64,000 bases of DNA from Paraburkholderia sp. BL23I1N1 (GCF_003610295.1 NZ_RAPV01000001.1:930001-994000), one strand, 5' to 3'. Counted from the first letter of the stretch, positions 1 through 10,077 are shown. Notes: generated from the letters alone by a model not told the origin. Numbers and translations: made by a program.

Positions 1-671
1 TGCAGCGCGACGGCACGATCCTCATGGTTGAAAACCCGGCCAAGATGCCGGAGCCGTCGAAGATCGAAGAAGTGCGCGAGCCGATCGTCACCGTGAATCT
101 GTACATGCCGCAAGACTACGTCGGCGCGGTGATCACGCTGTGTACGCAAAAGCGCGGCAATCAGATCAACATGCAGTACCACGGCCGTCAGGTGCAGTTG
201 ACCTACGAAATTCCGATGGGCGAAGTCGTGCTCGATTTCTTCGATCGTCTGAAGTCGATCTCGCGCGGCTACGCGTCGATGGATTACGAGTTCAAGGAAT
301 ATCGTGCGGCAGATGTCGTGAAGGTCGACATGCTGATCAACGGCGACAAGGTGGATGCCTTGTCCGTGATCGTGCACCGTTCGCAGAGCCAGTATCGCGG
401 CCGTGAAGTGGCGGCGAAAATGCGCGAGCTAATTCCGCGTCAAATGTACGACGTCGCGATTCAGGCCACCATCGGCTCGAATATTATTGCGCGCGAGAAC
501 ATTAAAGCGTTGCGTAAGAACGTGCTGGCAAAATGCTACGGCGGCGATATTAGCCGTAAGAAGAAACTGCTGGAAAAGCAAAAAGCAGGCAAGAAGCGAA
601 TGAAGCAGGTCGGGTCTGTCGAGATTCCGCAAGAGGCTTTCCTCGCGATTCTGCGTGTCGAAGACAAATAA
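1..671 (+). CDS. lepA: Elongation factor 4 (LepA), 3' part
   Basis: The gene is cut by the left edge; the reading frame is open from base 3 and codes for the last 223 residues of a roughly 600-residue protein. EF4 is a ribosome-bound translational GTPase. The G domain lies outside the window. What is seen is the EF-G-like domain V followed by the LepA-specific C-terminal domain, which ends in a lysine-rich stretch (around 590-605) and the family-typical tail [15 protein letters not shown]. It ends 18 bases before lepB, the usual lepA-lepB operon of proteobacteria. Confidence 0.95.
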   Translation, partial: QRDGTILMVENPAKMPEPSKIEEVREPIVTVNLYMPQDYVGAVITLCTQKRGNQINMQYHGRQVQLTYEIPMGEVVLDFFDRLKSISRGYASMDYEFKEYRAADVVKVDMLINGDKVDALSVIVHRSQSQYRGREVAAKMRELIPRQMYDVAIQATIGSNIIARENIKALRKNVLAKCYGGDISRKKKLLEKQKAGKKRMKQVGSVEIPQEAFLAILRVEDK

Positions 672-689
672 GACGAACAACGGAACTCT

Positions 690-1583
690 ATGAATTTTGC
701 GCTGATTCTTTTTGTGCTCGTCATTTTGACGGGTGTCGCATGGGTCGCAGACAAGCTGGTTTTCATGCCGCAACGGCGCCGTGCGGCAGACGCCGTAGTC
801 GCTGAGTTCGACAGCCAGCAGGCACGCATCGGTGAGCGTTTCGCCGACGAAAACGCGGCGCAAACGCGCGCCCGTCTGCGTGACGACAAGCTGCGTCAGC
901 CGTGGTGGCTCGAATATTCGGCGAGCTTTTTCCCGGTGATTCTGGTGGTGTTCGTGGTGCGCTCGTTCGTGGTCGAGCCGTTCAAGATTCCGTCAGGTTC
1001 GATGGTGCCTACGCTGCTGGTGGGTGACTTCATCCTCGTCAATAAATTTGACTACGGCATCCGCTTGCCGATCACCAACACGAAGATCACCGAAGGCCGT
1101 CCGCTCGAGCGTGGCGATGTGGTGGTGTTCCGCTACCCGAAAGACGAATCCGTCGACTACATCAAGCGCGTGATCGGCCTGCCGGGCGACACCGTCGCTT
1201 ACCAAGACAAGCAACTGACGATCAACGGCAAACCCGTGCCGGAAACGCCGCTGCCTGACTATCTCGACGAAGAGCGCCTCGGCTACGCGAAGCAATTCGA
1301 AGAAAATCTCGACGGCCGCAAGAACGCGATTCTGAATAACCCGGCCGTGCCGCCGTTCATTGTCGGCGCGGAAGATTATCCGTATCGCGACAACTGCACG
1401 TACAACGCACGCGGCGTGATCTGCAAAGTGCCGCCGGGCAATTACTTCATGATGGGCGACAACCGCGATAACAGCGCTGATAGCCGCTACTGGGGTTTTG
1501 CACCGGATAAGAATGTCGTTGGCCGCGCGTTTTTCATCTGGATGAACTTCAGCGATCTGAAACGCATCGGCCCATTCCACTGA
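690..1583 (+). CDS. lepB: Signal peptidase I
   Basis: Inner-membrane serine protease that removes signal peptides from exported proteins. The 297-residue protein has two hydrophobic N-terminal segments (about residues 3-22 and 77-93). The catalytic motif PSGSMVPTL carries the nucleophile Ser104, and YIKRVIGLPGD carries the general base Lys159. The late motif GDNRDNSADSRYWG is also present. The length and the second membrane segment before the catalytic box match the Gram-negative LepB type. It lies just downstream of lepA and is probably cotranscribed with it. Confidence 0.97.
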   Translation: MNFALILFVLVILTGVAWVADKLVFMPQRRRAADAVVAEFDSQQARIGERFADENAAQTRARLRDDKLRQPWWLEYSASFFPVILVVFVVRSFVVEPFKIPSGSMVPTLLVGDFILVNKFDYGIRLPITNTKITEGRPLERGDVVVFRYPKDESVDYIKRVIGLPGDTVAYQDKQLTINGKPVPETPLPDYLDEERLGYAKQFEENLDGRKNAILNNPAVPPFIVGAEDYPYRDNCTYNARGVICKVPPGNYFMMGDNRDNSADSRYWGFAPDKNVVGRAFFIWMNFSDLKRIGPFH

Positions 1584-1746
1584 GCACGCATGCCTTGATT
1601 GCACGACACGCCGCGCAGATGGCCCACACTTAGGCCACATCAGTCGCGGCGTGTTAGCACGCTACTTTAAGAATCCGCGGTAACGTCGCTTCACCACGCT
1701 TTTTCCGCAGGCCGTCCCGCGTTTTCGCCGGGGCAGGCGCCCGCGT

Positions 1747-1758
1747 TATACTCTGCCC
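1747..1758 (+). promoter_or_regulatory. Possible rnc -10 element directly at the start codon
   Basis: TATACT at 1747-1752 ends only six bases before the rnc ATG at 1759, and no Shine-Dalgarno sequence precedes the ATG. If this hexamer is used, transcription would begin at or within a base or two of the ATG, giving a leaderless mRNA. The best -35 at 17-base spacing is weak (TTCGCC-like), so this rests mostly on the -10 and its position. Confidence 0.4.
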
Positions 1759-3042
1759 ATGCCCCTATCTCCGTTGGAAAGCCGTCTGCGCTACGAATTT
1801 CGCAATGCGGAATTGTTGCGCCAGGCTTTAACGCACCGCAGTCATAGTTCCACGCACAACGAACGGCTCGAGTTTCTCGGCGACTCCGTTCTAAATTGCG
1901 CGGTGGCTGCGCTTTTGTTCCAACGTTTCGGCAAACTGGACGAAGGCGACCTGTCGCGCGTCCGCGCCAATCTGGTCAAACAGCAGTCGCTTTACGAAAT
2001 CGCTCAGGCCCTCAATATCTCCGAAGGCCTGCGTCTCGGCGAGGGCGAGCTGCGCAGCGGCGGCTTCCGCCGCCCGTCGATCCTTGCTGACACGCTGGAA
2101 GCCGTGCTGGGCGCGGTGTTCCTCGACGGCGGGTTCGATGCCGCTCAAACGGTGATCAAGCGCCTTTACGTGCCGATCCTCGATCACATCGACCCGCGCA
2201 CGCTTGGCAAAGACGCCAAGACGTTGCTGCAGGAATATCTGCAGGGTCACAAGATCGCGCTACCTACGTACACGGTCGTCGCGACGCATGGTGCGGCGCA
2301 CAATCAGCAATTTGAAGTCGAATGCACGGTGCCGAAACTGGACGTCAAAGTGTCCGGTTCCGGCGCGAGCCGTCGTGCGGCTGAGCAGGCCGCGGCCAAA
2401 AAGGCGCTCGACGAGGTGATGGCCGCCGCGCCCGCGGTGGTCGCCAAGCCCAAACGTTCGAAAGGCGCCCGTGCGGCGAAGAATGCCGAGCAGGAAATCG
2501 TGCCCGGCGTGACCGGCGTACAGGCCGCGCTCGATTTGCGCAGCCCGGATCGCAAGAACGAGCGTGGGGCCGGGCGGAGCGAGACCCGCACCGCGCCGGT
2601 GGCGGAGTCTGTAGCCGAGCAGCGCGCGACCTTGACTGCGACGTCCGCGCCATTGGCTGTGATTCGCGCCGCGCACGTGGAATACAGCGGACAGGACAAG
2701 ACGGAGCGTGCGGATAGGGTGGAAAGAGCTGACAAGGCAACCGTCCACGCGAGCGAGAAGTCGGCTGACAAAGCAGCGACAGACAAACCGGCCGAAAAAC
2801 CGGACGCCAAATCCGCCGAAGTCAGATCCGAAGGCTCGAAGCCCGCAGAAGCAAAGCCCGCGGATGCAAAGCCCACCGACGCCAAACCGGAAGCCGCCGC
2901 CGTTCGCATCGCCGACAAACACCGCAGCCGGGAAGCCACACCCGGCGCAGCCGTGCCCACGCCCGGCGTGCCCGCACCTATCGAACACGAACCCGGCGTA
3001 GCCGACACGGTGCAAACCCGTGTCGCCGATGCGGGCCATTGA
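1759..3042 (+). CDS. rnc: Ribonuclease III with long C-terminal extension
   Basis: Double-strand-specific endoribonuclease that processes rRNA precursors and some mRNAs. The RNase III signature [10 protein letters not shown] at residues 34-43 supplies Glu38 and Asp42, and ADTLEA supplies Asp111 and Glu114, so the metal-binding site is complete. A dsRNA-binding domain follows to about residue 222. Classical RNase III stops there at about 225 residues. This protein runs to 427, adding roughly 205 residues rich in Lys, Ala, Pro, Asp and Glu with [16 protein letters not shown] repeats and no recognisable fold. The neighbours lepB and era are the usual ones. The start is fixed by the conserved N-terminus. 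Confidence 0.95.
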   Translation: MPLSPLESRLRYEFRNAELLRQALTHRSHSSTHNERLEFLGDSVLNCAVAALLFQRFGKLDEGDLSRVRANLVKQQSLYEIAQALNISEGLRLGEGELRSGGFRRPSILADTLEAVLGAVFLDGGFDAAQTVIKRLYVPILDHIDPRTLGKDAKTLLQEYLQGHKIALPTYTVVATHGAAHNQQFEVECTVPKLDVKVSGSGASRRAAEQAAAKKALDEVMAAAPAVVAKPKRSKGARAAKNAEQEIVPGVTGVQAALDLRSPDRKNERGAGRSETRTAPVAESVAEQRATLTATSAPLAVIRAAHVEYSGQDKTERADRVERADKATVHASEKSADKAATDKPAEKPDAKSAEVRSEGSKPAEAKPADAKPTDAKPEAAAVRIADKHRSREATPGAAVPTPGVPAPIEHEPGVADTVQTRVADAGH

Positions 3043-3097
3043 TTGCCATCGGCGCGCCATTCCCCGCGTGCTGACCTGAACTTGCCGTAGCCTGAAT

Positions 3098-3997
3098 ATG
3101 AACGCTCCCACTCCCACTGGTTTTCGCTGCGGCATGGTCGCGATCATCGGCCGCCCGAATGTTGGCAAGTCCACGCTGATGAACGCGCTGGTCGGCCAGA
3201 AAGTCAGTATCACGTCGCGCAAGGCGCAGACCACGCGCCACCGCATCACCGGCATCCATACGCTTGAAGACGCGCAGTACATTTTCGTCGACACGCCGGG
3301 TTTCCAGACCAAGCACAGCGGCGCGCTGAACCGCTCGCTCAATCGCGCGGTCACGTCCACGCTGAGTTCGGTCGACGCGATCCTGTTCGTGATCGAAGCC
3401 GGCCGCTTCGGCCCGGACGACCAGAAGGTGCTCGACCTGATCCCGCCGTCGGTGCCCACACTGCTGATCGCAAACAAGCTCGATCGCGTGTCGGATAAGG
3501 ATTCGCTGTTCCCGTTCATGCAGCAGGTGGCCGCGTTGCGCCAGTTCAACGAGATCGTGCCGCTGTCGGCGAAGAATCCGGACGACATCAAGCGTTTGAT
3601 GGCGACGGTCAAGCCGTTCTTGCCGGAAGGCGCGCCGATCTACGGCGAAGACGATCTAACCGATCGCAGCGAGCGTTTTCTTGCCGCCGAAATCCTGCGC
3701 GAAAAGGTGTTTCGCTGGACCGGCGACGAACTGCCGTACACGAGCACCGTACTGATCGACAAGTTCGAAACCGAAGGGCGTCTGCGCCGCATTTTCGCCA
3801 CAATCATGGTGGAGCGCGATACGCAGAAAGCGATGATCATCGGCCAGAAGGGCGCCAAGCTGAAGCAGATCAGTACGGAAGCGCGGCTTGATATGGAAAA
3901 GCTGTTCGACGGCCCGGTGTATCTGGAAACCTTCATCAAGGTGAAGAGCGGTTGGGCTGACAACGAAGCCGGACTCCGTGCGTATGGGTACGAATGA
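3098..3997 (+). CDS. era: GTPase Era
   Basis: Essential Ras-like GTPase that binds the 3' end of 16S rRNA and assists 30S subunit maturation. The 299-residue protein has the P-loop GRPNVGKST at residues 18-26, a switch region with the TTRHR box, DTPG (G3), NKLD (G4) and SAK (G5). A C-terminal KH domain contains [10 protein letters not shown]. All functional motifs are intact. It follows rnc, which processes the same rRNA, and its 3' end overlaps the possible GTG and ATG starts of recO. Confidence 0.97.
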   Translation: MNAPTPTGFRCGMVAIIGRPNVGKSTLMNALVGQKVSITSRKAQTTRHRITGIHTLEDAQYIFVDTPGFQTKHSGALNRSLNRAVTSTLSSVDAILFVIEAGRFGPDDQKVLDLIPPSVPTLLIANKLDRVSDKDSLFPFMQQVAALRQFNEIVPLSAKNPDDIKRLMATVKPFLPEGAPIYGEDDLTDRSERFLAAEILREKVFRWTGDELPYTSTVLIDKFETEGRLRRIFATIMVERDTQKAMIIGQKGAKLKQISTEARLDMEKLFDGPVYLETFIKVKSGWADNEAGLRAYGYE

Positions 3998-4931
3998 CGC
4001 GTGGATGACGCTGAATTCCGACGCTGACCCGGACGACTCGGCGCCGGCAGCGCCGGCGCGCGAGCCGTCCAAACCTGCTCGCAGTACCAAAAAATCATCA
4101 TCGAGCGACAGAAGCGCTAGAAGCACCAAAAGCGCTCAGAGTGCTCAGGATGCTCAAAGCGCAGAAGGCGAGCCGCGCAAAGCTCCCGCGCGTCGCGCAC
4201 CGCGTACCTCTGCTTCCGATTACCGGATCGCGGAGCAACCGGCTTTTGTTCTGCATAGCTATCCATACCGCGAGACCAGTCTGATCATCGACGTGTTGTC
4301 GCGCGATCACGGCCGTCTCGCGCTCGTCGCAAAAGGCGCGAAACGTCCGCACTCCGCTTTGCGCGGCGTGTTGCAGACCTTCCAGCCGCTTGCATTGTCA
4401 TGGTCCGGCAAATCCGAAGTGCGTACGCTGACCGGCGCCGAATGGGTCGGCGGCATGTTGCCGTTGGCGGGCGACGCGCTGCTCTGCGGTTTCTACGTCA
4501 ACGAACTGCTGGTTAAATTCTGCGCGCGCGAAGATCCGCATCCGCAACTGTTCCATCACTACGTCGTTACGATGACGCGCCTCGCGCATGACGAACCGCC
4601 CGTGCAGGTGCTCCGTTCGTTCGAACGCGTGCTGTTGCGGGAAACTGGTTATGCGATGGCGCTCGATCGCACGGTCGCGCGCAAAGCGGTGCAGGCCGAA
4701 GGCCGCTATGTATTCGATCCGGAGCGCGGCGTGCGCGAAGCGTCCGACGATCTGCCAGCGCTTTGGCCGGTGATCGCCGGACAGACCTTGCTCGATATGG
4801 AAAAGGACGATTACCATCGAGCGCAGACCGTGGCGCAAAGCAAAACGCTGATGCGCTTTCTGCTCAACACTTACCTTGGCGGCACGCCGCTCGCGACGCG
4901 CCAGATACTGATCGACTTGCAGAACTTATGA
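3984..4931 (+). CDS. recO: DNA repair protein RecO with N-terminal extension
   Basis: Recombination mediator that loads RecA onto SSB-coated DNA in the RecFOR pathway. The family core begins near [16 protein letters not shown] and runs to the C-terminus with the OB fold first and the helical domain after it. In front lie about 75 residues of low complexity, Ser-, Ala- and Lys-rich, with [16 protein letters not shown] repeats. Starts are possible at GTG 3978, ATG 3984 or ATG 4005; the first two overlap era and none has a clear ribosome binding site. The stop overlaps the pdxJ start as ATGA, which suggests translational coupling. Confidence 0.92.
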   Translation: MGTNDAWMTLNSDADPDDSAPAAPAREPSKPARSTKKSSSSDRSARSTKSAQSAQDAQSAEGEPRKAPARRAPRTSASDYRIAEQPAFVLHSYPYRETSLIIDVLSRDHGRLALVAKGAKRPHSALRGVLQTFQPLALSWSGKSEVRTLTGAEWVGGMLPLAGDALLCGFYVNELLVKFCAREDPHPQLFHHYVVTMTRLAHDEPPVQVLRSFERVLLRETGYAMALDRTVARKAVQAEGRYVFDPERGVREASDDLPALWPVIAGQTLLDMEKDDYHRAQTVAQSKTLMRFLLNTYLGGTPLATRQILIDLQNL

Positions 4932-5692
4932 GCTTCTTTCTTACGTCGCCGAATGTGATTGACCTGGGCGTGAACATCGATCACGTCGCCACGCTGCGCA
5001 ACGCGCGCGGCACGTCTTACCCCGATCCGATCCGCGCCGCCTTGATGGCCGAAGAGGCCGGCGCCGATGTGATCACGCTGCATCTGCGTGAAGACCGCCG
5101 CCATATCGTCGATGCCGACGTGCGCAAGCTGCGGCCGCTGTTGAAAACGCGCATGAATCTGGAATGCGCGGTCACGCAGGAGATGCTCGACATCGCCTGT
5201 GAAGTGCAGCCGCATGACGTGTGCCTCGTGCCGGAAAAGCGCCAGGAACTGACGACCGAAGGCGGCCTCGACGTCCCCGGCCAGTTCGAAGCCGTGCGCG
5301 CCGCCTGCACGCAACTCGCCGCAGCGAACTCGCGTGTGTCGCTCTTCATCGATCCGGACGAAACGCAAATCCGCGCCGCGCACGAAGCAGGCGCGCCGGT
5401 GATCGAGCTGCACACGGGCCGATACGCTGAAGCGCACGATCCCGCGGAGCAGCAGCGCGAATTTGAGCGCGTGGTGCGTGCCGTCGAGTTCGGCGCCACG
5501 CTTGGCATCAAGGTCAATGCGGGTCACGGCCTGCACTACACCAACGTTCAGCAGATTGCCGCGATCGAAGGCATCGTCGAGCTGAATATCGGCCACGCGA
5601 TCGTCGCGCATGCGATCTTCGCCGGCTGGGACAACGCCGTGCGCGAGATGAAGGCGATCATGGTCGCCGCGCGTCTCGGCGCACGATCGTAA
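4928..5692 (+). CDS. pdxJ: Pyridoxine 5'-phosphate synthase
   Basis: Catalyses the last ring-closing step of de novo vitamin B6 synthesis, condensing 1-deoxy-xylulose 5-phosphate with 3-amino-2-oxopropyl phosphate. The 254-residue protein is a TIM barrel with the family-typical N-terminus [16 protein letters not shown], the HLREDRRHI strand and [11 protein letters not shown] near the end. The ATG at 4928 overlaps the recO stop (ATGA). A longer open frame from 4763 is only read-through inside recO. The recO-pdxJ-acpS order is standard in proteobacteria. Confidence 0.97.
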   Translation: MSFFLTSPNVIDLGVNIDHVATLRNARGTSYPDPIRAALMAEEAGADVITLHLREDRRHIVDADVRKLRPLLKTRMNLECAVTQEMLDIACEVQPHDVCLVPEKRQELTTEGGLDVPGQFEAVRAACTQLAAANSRVSLFIDPDETQIRAAHEAGAPVIELHTGRYAEAHDPAEQQREFERVVRAVEFGATLGIKVNAGHGLHYTNVQQIAAIEGIVELNIGHAIVAHAIFAGWDNAVREMKAIMVAARLGARS

Positions 5693-5708
5693 CATCGCGG
5701 CGCCAAAC

Positions 5709-6152
5709 ATGACGATCTACGGCATCGGTACGGACATTGTTCAGGTCAGCCGCGTGGCCGCGGTGATGACGCGCACCAACGGCCGCTTTGCCGAGAAGGT
5801 GCTTGGCCCGGACGAGCTGCGTGTCTATCACGCGCGTCACGCGCGTTCGGCGGCGCGTGGACTCGCATTTCTCGCCACGCGGTTCTCTGCCAAAGAAGCA
5901 TTCTCGAAAGCGATCGGCCTCGGCATGCGCTGGCCGATGACCTGGCGTGCGCTGCAAACGCTCAACAAGCCGAGCGGCGAGCCGATGGTGGTGGCATCGG
6001 GCGAGCTGGCCGAATGGCTCGACGCGCGCGGTATCACCGCGCGTGTGACGATCAGCGACGAACGCGATTACGCCGTGTCGTTCGTGATTGCCGAAACAGG
6101 CGAGGTGGCGCGAGGGCCGGATGCCCCGCACGCACCCGCCAGCGACGAATAA
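5709..6152 (+). CDS. acpS: Holo-[acyl-carrier-protein] synthase
   Basis: Transfers 4'-phosphopantetheine from CoA to apo-ACP, activating it for fatty acid synthesis. Family motifs [13 protein letters not shown] (Mg-binding Asp) near the N-terminus and [13 protein letters not shown] in the middle are intact. At 147 residues it is slightly longer than the usual ~126 because of a short charged tail. It begins 16 bases after pdxJ, so the two are probably cotranscribed. Confidence 0.96.
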   Translation: MTIYGIGTDIVQVSRVAAVMTRTNGRFAEKVLGPDELRVYHARHARSAARGLAFLATRFSAKEAFSKAIGLGMRWPMTWRALQTLNKPSGEPMVVASGELAEWLDARGITARVTISDERDYAVSFVIAETGEVARGPDAPHAPASDE

Positions 6153-6220
6153 ATAATCTTGAACGCGGCGCACGTCGGCCGTGTCTCTCTTTGCTTCAGG
6201 CTTTTTTCTAGCGGAATTCG

Positions 6221-7249
6221 ATGAAACTCACTCCCGGACCGGTCATGCTCGACGTGGTCGGCACAACGCTGAACGACGACGATAGACGCCGCCTTGCCCA
6301 TCCGATGACTGGCGGCGTGATCCTGTTCGCGCGCCATTACGAGAGCCGCGCGCAATTGATCGCGCTGACCGATTCGATCCGCGCGATCCGCGACGACCTG
6401 CTGATTGCTGTGGACCACGAAGGCGGCCGCGTGCAGCGCTTTCGCGCCGACGGCTTCACGGTGTTGCCGGCGATGGGCAAGCTCGGCACGCTGTGGGACA
6501 GCGACGTGCTGCACGCCACCAAGGTGACGACCGCGGTCGGCTATATCCTCGCGGCCGAATTGCGCGCGTGCGGCATCGATATGAGTTTTACGCCGGTGCT
6601 CGATCTGAATTACGGGCAGTCGCAGGTGATCGGCGACCGCTCGTTCCATCGCGACCCGCGCGTCGTGACCTTGCTGGCGAAGAGCCTCAATCACGGCCTT
6701 ACATTGGCCGGCATGAGCAATTGCGGCAAGCATTTTCCAGGGCACGGTTTCGCGCAAGCGGACTCGCACGTTGCAATGCCCGTCGACGACCGTTCGCTCG
6801 ACGAGATCCTGCGCGATGACGTGGCGCCGTACGACTGGCTTGGTGTGTCGCTCGGGGCCGTGCTGCCCGCCCATGTGGTCTATCCAAAAGTTGATTCGAA
6901 GCCCGCGGGTTTTTCGCGCGTCTGGCTACAGGACATCCTGCGGAAAAAATTGCGCTTCGAGGGCGCGGTCTTCAGCGACGATCTCTCGATGGAAGCCGCG
7001 CGCCAGGGTGGCACGCTGACGGAGGGGGCGAGTGCCGCGCTCGAGGCCGGTTGCGACATGGTGCTGATCTGCAATCAGCCGGAGGAAGCCGAGAAGGTGC
7101 TGGACGCGCTGCGCTTCACGCCGTCGAAGGAATCGCAACAGCGGCTTAGGCGCATGCGGCCGCGCGGCAAGGCGCTCAAGTGGAGCAGGCTGGTCGCCGA
7201 GCCGCAGTACCTGCAAGCGCAGGCCCTGCTGCGCAGCGCGTTTGCATGA
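6221..7249 (+). CDS. nagZ: Beta-N-acetylhexosaminidase NagZ
   Basis: Cytoplasmic glycoside hydrolase family 3 enzyme that removes GlcNAc from anhydromuropeptides during peptidoglycan recycling. In many Gram-negatives it influences AmpC beta-lactamase induction through these products. The 342-residue protein shows DHEGGRVQRF, KHFPGHGFAQADSHV with the NagZ-specific catalytic His loop, and the nucleophile region FSDDLSMEAA. It closes the lepA-nagZ gene run and is followed by a strong hairpin at 7301-7325. Confidence 0.96.
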   Translation: MKLTPGPVMLDVVGTTLNDDDRRRLAHPMTGGVILFARHYESRAQLIALTDSIRAIRDDLLIAVDHEGGRVQRFRADGFTVLPAMGKLGTLWDSDVLHATKVTTAVGYILAAELRACGIDMSFTPVLDLNYGQSQVIGDRSFHRDPRVVTLLAKSLNHGLTLAGMSNCGKHFPGHGFAQADSHVAMPVDDRSLDEILRDDVAPYDWLGVSLGAVLPAHVVYPKVDSKPAGFSRVWLQDILRKKLRFEGAVFSDDLSMEAARQGGTLTEGASAALEAGCDMVLICNQPEEAEKVLDALRFTPSKESQQRLRRMRPRGKALKWSRLVAEPQYLQAQALLRSAFA

Positions 7250-7295
7250 GCAACCGGTAGATAAAAGGTCCACGGCTCAAGCGTTTGCATCGAAC

Positions 7296-7327
7296 AAAAA
7301 AACGGCGCCTCTTTCAGGCGCCGTTTT
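7296..7327. terminator. Bidirectional terminator between nagZ and the response regulator
   Basis: A perfect 10-base stem, AACGGCGCCT / AGGCGCCGTT (7301-7310 and 7316-7325), has a five-base loop, an A-run to its left and a T-run to its right. It lies between convergent genes, so it can end both transcripts. Confidence 0.88.
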
Positions 7328-7356
7328 CTATTCAATCCCGGCCTCGCGCGAAGCCG

Positions 7357-8739
7357 TCAGTTCAACCGCATCCGCTGCAGCTTGTTGTATAGCGTCTTTG
7401 GACTGATCCCCAGCAGCGATGCCGCACGATGGCGCGTGCCGCCGACCGCGTCGAGCGTCGCGCGAATCAGCATCTCCTCGACGTCCGCGAGCGGTGTGCC
7501 GACGGTGACCTGCACGCGGCTGCCGTTCAGATCGCGTCCATTCGCCGAGCCCGCTTCATCGGCGCGCAGCGACTCCAGCACGTCGCCCGACGCGTGATAC
7601 GCCCGGCGCACGCGATCCTGTAACTCGCGCACATTGCCCGGCCACTCGTACGAAAGACACTCGCGCAAGAAGTTCGGCCCGACCTGTTTGGCCGCTTCCG
7701 GTGTGCCGCGCGCGGCCGCGTCGTGATTTAGTTCGTCGACGACGGCTTGCGCAATCAGCGCCGGATCGTCGCCGCGCTCGCGCAACGGCGGCAGCGTGAT
7801 CGCGGCCGCTTCGAGACGCAGCGCGAGGCCTTCGTGCAGGCCGCCTTCGGCGACCGCCGCGCGTGGGTTTCTGCGCGTCGAGGCGATCAGCCGGAAGTCG
7901 GTCGCGACCTGATTTGTGCCGCCAACCCGCGTGAAGGTCTGCGAGTCGAGCGCGCGCAGCAGCGCTTCCTGCTGGGCACGTGGCAGTTCGGCGATTTCTT
8001 CGATGAACAGCGTGCCGCCGCTAGCCTGCTCGAACAGGCCCGGCTCGCGCTGCTCGGCACCGCTGAACGCGCCGCGCTCGTGGCCGAACAGCAGGCTGTC
8101 GAGCGGACGATGCACCGCGACGCTGCCTGCGGTCCGGCAATCGAATGTGACAAACGGTCCTTTGCGGCGCCGGCTCATGTCGTGCAGCGTGCGCGCCGCG
8201 AGTTGCTTGCCGGTGCCGGCTTCGCCGGAAATCAGCACGGCGGCTTCGGTTGGCGCGATATGTTCGATCGTGTCGTACACATGCTGAACCGCACCGCTGC
8301 GGCCCAGTAACGAGCCGAAACGGCCAAGCTGACGCAGTGAGGCGCGCAGCGTCTGGACTTCTTCGGTCAGCTCGTACGGACGCGGAATCCGGGCGAGCAG
8401 GCTGCGCAAACGCGGGATATTGACCGGTTTGAGCAGGTAGTCCCAGATGCCGTGCCGCAGACCCTCGATCGCGCTCTCGACCGTCGCGTTGCCGGTCATC
8501 ACGATCACCGGTAAGGCGCCGCCGGGCGGGTGCGCGGGCAGGTGCTGCAACACGTCGAGCCCGCTGCCGTCCGGCAGATTCAGGTCGACCAGCACGACGT
8601 CAGGAATGAAGCGCGTCAGCGCCGCCCGGGCCTCGGCGATGGTGGTCGCGGTGTCGACGGAGAAGCCGTCGGCGGCGAGGATGGCGGACAGGCCAGACAG
8701 GCTATTGGGATCGTCTTCAACAATCAGGGCATGTGGCAT
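7357..8739 (-). CDS. Orphan NtrC-type sigma-54 response regulator with variant AAA+ motifs
   Basis: The 460-residue protein has a receiver domain (acidic EDD near residue 9, phosphoacceptor in VVLVDLNLP, Thr in VMTG, Lys in LLKP), a central AAA+ sigma-54 interaction domain and a C-terminal Fis-type helix-turn-helix (RAASLLGISPKTLYNKL). Walker A is GEAGTGKQ. Several key positions depart from the family: the GAFTGA sigma-54 loop reads GAFSGA, Walker B reads LFIEEI instead of LFLDEI, the sensor I region reads STRRN, and the first arginine-finger position in LHEGLALRL is His. No histidine kinase is adjacent. The target genes cannot be read from the sequence. Confidence 0.88.
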   Translation of the reverse strand: MPHALIVEDDPNSLSGLSAILAADGFSVDTATTIAEARAALTRFIPDVVLVDLNLPDGSGLDVLQHLPAHPPGGALPVIVMTGNATVESAIEGLRHGIWDYLLKPVNIPRLRSLLARIPRPYELTEEVQTLRASLRQLGRFGSLLGRSGAVQHVYDTIEHIAPTEAAVLISGEAGTGKQLAARTLHDMSRRRKGPFVTFDCRTAGSVAVHRPLDSLLFGHERGAFSGAEQREPGLFEQASGGTLFIEEIAELPRAQQEALLRALDSQTFTRVGGTNQVATDFRLIASTRRNPRAAVAEGGLHEGLALRLEAAAITLPPLRERGDDPALIAQAVVDELNHDAAARGTPEAAKQVGPNFLRECLSYEWPGNVRELQDRVRRAYHASGDVLESLRADEAGSANGRDLNGSRVQVTVGTPLADVEEMLIRATLDAVGGTRHRAASLLGISPKTLYNKLQRMRLN

Positions 8740-9309
8740 GGCGAGCGCTATTTTTTAGATGGACGGAATACCCAATGCGCAGCGCCGGTACTTTGGCGCG
8801 CGACATGGGCGCGATGGCTGGCCGGTACTGTCGGTCGAATGCCACACCGCGCGGGCAGCGCCTGCCACGGCGGCGGAACAGCCGCGGGCCAATTGGCGTG
8901 GGCGAGGCGCAAGTCGTGGAGCACGACCTGCAAGCGGCGTGGGGGCGATTCGACTCATGTAGTTCTAGGTCCTTTGCTCTTTAGCGGGTGTCCGTGCCGA
9001 CGCGATGGGAGGTGTGGGCGGACACCTGTATTTCCTTCATTCGACCGGTCAGAAATCCCGGTTGCTGCCGACGAAGCGTTTTACTTCAAGTTCCGCCTGC
9101 TTCAGCGATGTCGTGATTCATGTCACGTCTCCGGAGTTGAGGAAAAAAGCCCAACCGGTCCGTATCGGAGAGACGCATGAACTGTGCCAAAGTCAATTGC
9201 TTAAGCTTATCAAGGGTTTGTCTGATGTAAGCCAGGAAAGTAAGCGTGGCGGACAGGCATTTTTGAGAAGGTTGCCGGTAAAGTTTTCCTCAACCATACA
9301 CGGCGGCGC
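8740..9309. other. Intergenic gap with no convincing gene
   Basis: About 570 bases between the divergent 5' end of the response regulator and the efp terminator. Open frames here on both strands lack a ribosome binding site and recognisable protein features. The regulator's promoter must lie at its left side, but no clear -24/-12 or -35/-10 pair was found. Confidence 0.6.
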
Positions 9310-9347
9310 AAAAAAGAAAAAGCGCCCAACGTGGGCGCTTTTTTTTT
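9310..9347 (-). terminator. Terminator downstream of efp
   Basis: Stem AGCGCCCA / TGGGCGCT (9321-9328 and 9332-9339) with a three-base loop, flanked by a long A-run on the left and eight or more T on the right. Read on the minus strand it has a U-rich tail and lies about 60 bases after the efp stop. Confidence 0.85.
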
Positions 9348-9407
9348 GACATTTTTTTTTTCGCTGCGCCGGACTTGCTCCGGCAACAGGATTCAGGCGG
9401 CAGGCGC

Positions 9408-9965
9408 TTAGGCGCGGCTGCGGTACTCGTGCGTACGCGTGTCGATTTCGATCTTGTCGCCGATGTTGCAGAACAGCGGCACTTGCAGTTCGAAACCGGT
9501 GGTCAGCTTGGCGTTCTTCAATACCTTGCCCGACGACGTATCGCCCTTGACGGCCGGTTCCGTGTAGATGATTTCGCGGACCAGCGTGGTCGGCAGTTCG
9601 ACCGAGATGGCTTTCTCGTTGTAGAACACGACTTCGCAAGCCATGCCGTCTTCGAGGTAGTGAAGGGCGTCGCCCATCATTTCGCCTTCGACTTCAAACT
9701 GGTTGTAGTCGGCGTCCATGAACACGTACATCGGGTCGGCGAAGTACGAGTACGTGACTTCCTTGCGTTCCAGCACGACGACGTCGAACTTGTCGTCGGC
9801 CTTGTACACGCTTTCCATGCCTGCGCCGGAGAGCAGGTTCTTGAACTTCATCTTGACGACGGCGGAGTTGCGGCCCGATTTGTTGTATTCGGCCTTTTGC
9901 ACGACCATCGCGTCTGCGCCGATCATGACTACGTTGCCGGTGCGGAGTTCCTGTGCGGTCTTCAT
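9408..9965 (-). CDS. efp: Elongation factor P, arginine type
   Basis: EF-P relieves ribosome stalling at consecutive prolines. The 185-residue protein has the three beta-barrel domains of the family, and the tip of the loop reads NKSGRN with Arg at position 32. This Arg type is modified by EarP with rhamnose, unlike the Lys type modified by EpmA. The partner gene earP is encoded just upstream on the same strand. The C-terminus ends in the conserved [17 protein letters not shown]. Confidence 0.97.
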   Translation of the reverse strand: MKTAQELRTGNVVMIGADAMVVQKAEYNKSGRNSAVVKMKFKNLLSGAGMESVYKADDKFDVVVLERKEVTYSYFADPMYVFMDADYNQFEVEGEMMGDALHYLEDGMACEVVFYNEKAISVELPTTLVREIIYTEPAVKGDTSSGKVLKNAKLTTGFELQVPLFCNIGDKIEIDTRTHEYRSRA

Positions 9966-10077
9966 AAAACTGTCCTGTACGAAATAAGTAGCTTCAACTT
10001 TTGCTCAACGGCATACGGCGCAAGCGGATTGGCCGGCTAGGTTTGCCTCGCGAATTTGTCTGGCCAGTGGGCCCGGC

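Noticed and set aside
9271..9285. GTTGCCGGTAAAGTT shared with 24274-24288
   Set aside because: One or two 15-base matches are expected by chance in a window this size, and no further similarity surrounds the copies. Neither has a sigma-28 -35 element at the right spacing.
8759..9349. Several plus-strand open frames in the gap left of efp
   Set aside because: No ribosome binding site, no family features, and the last runs into the efp terminator.
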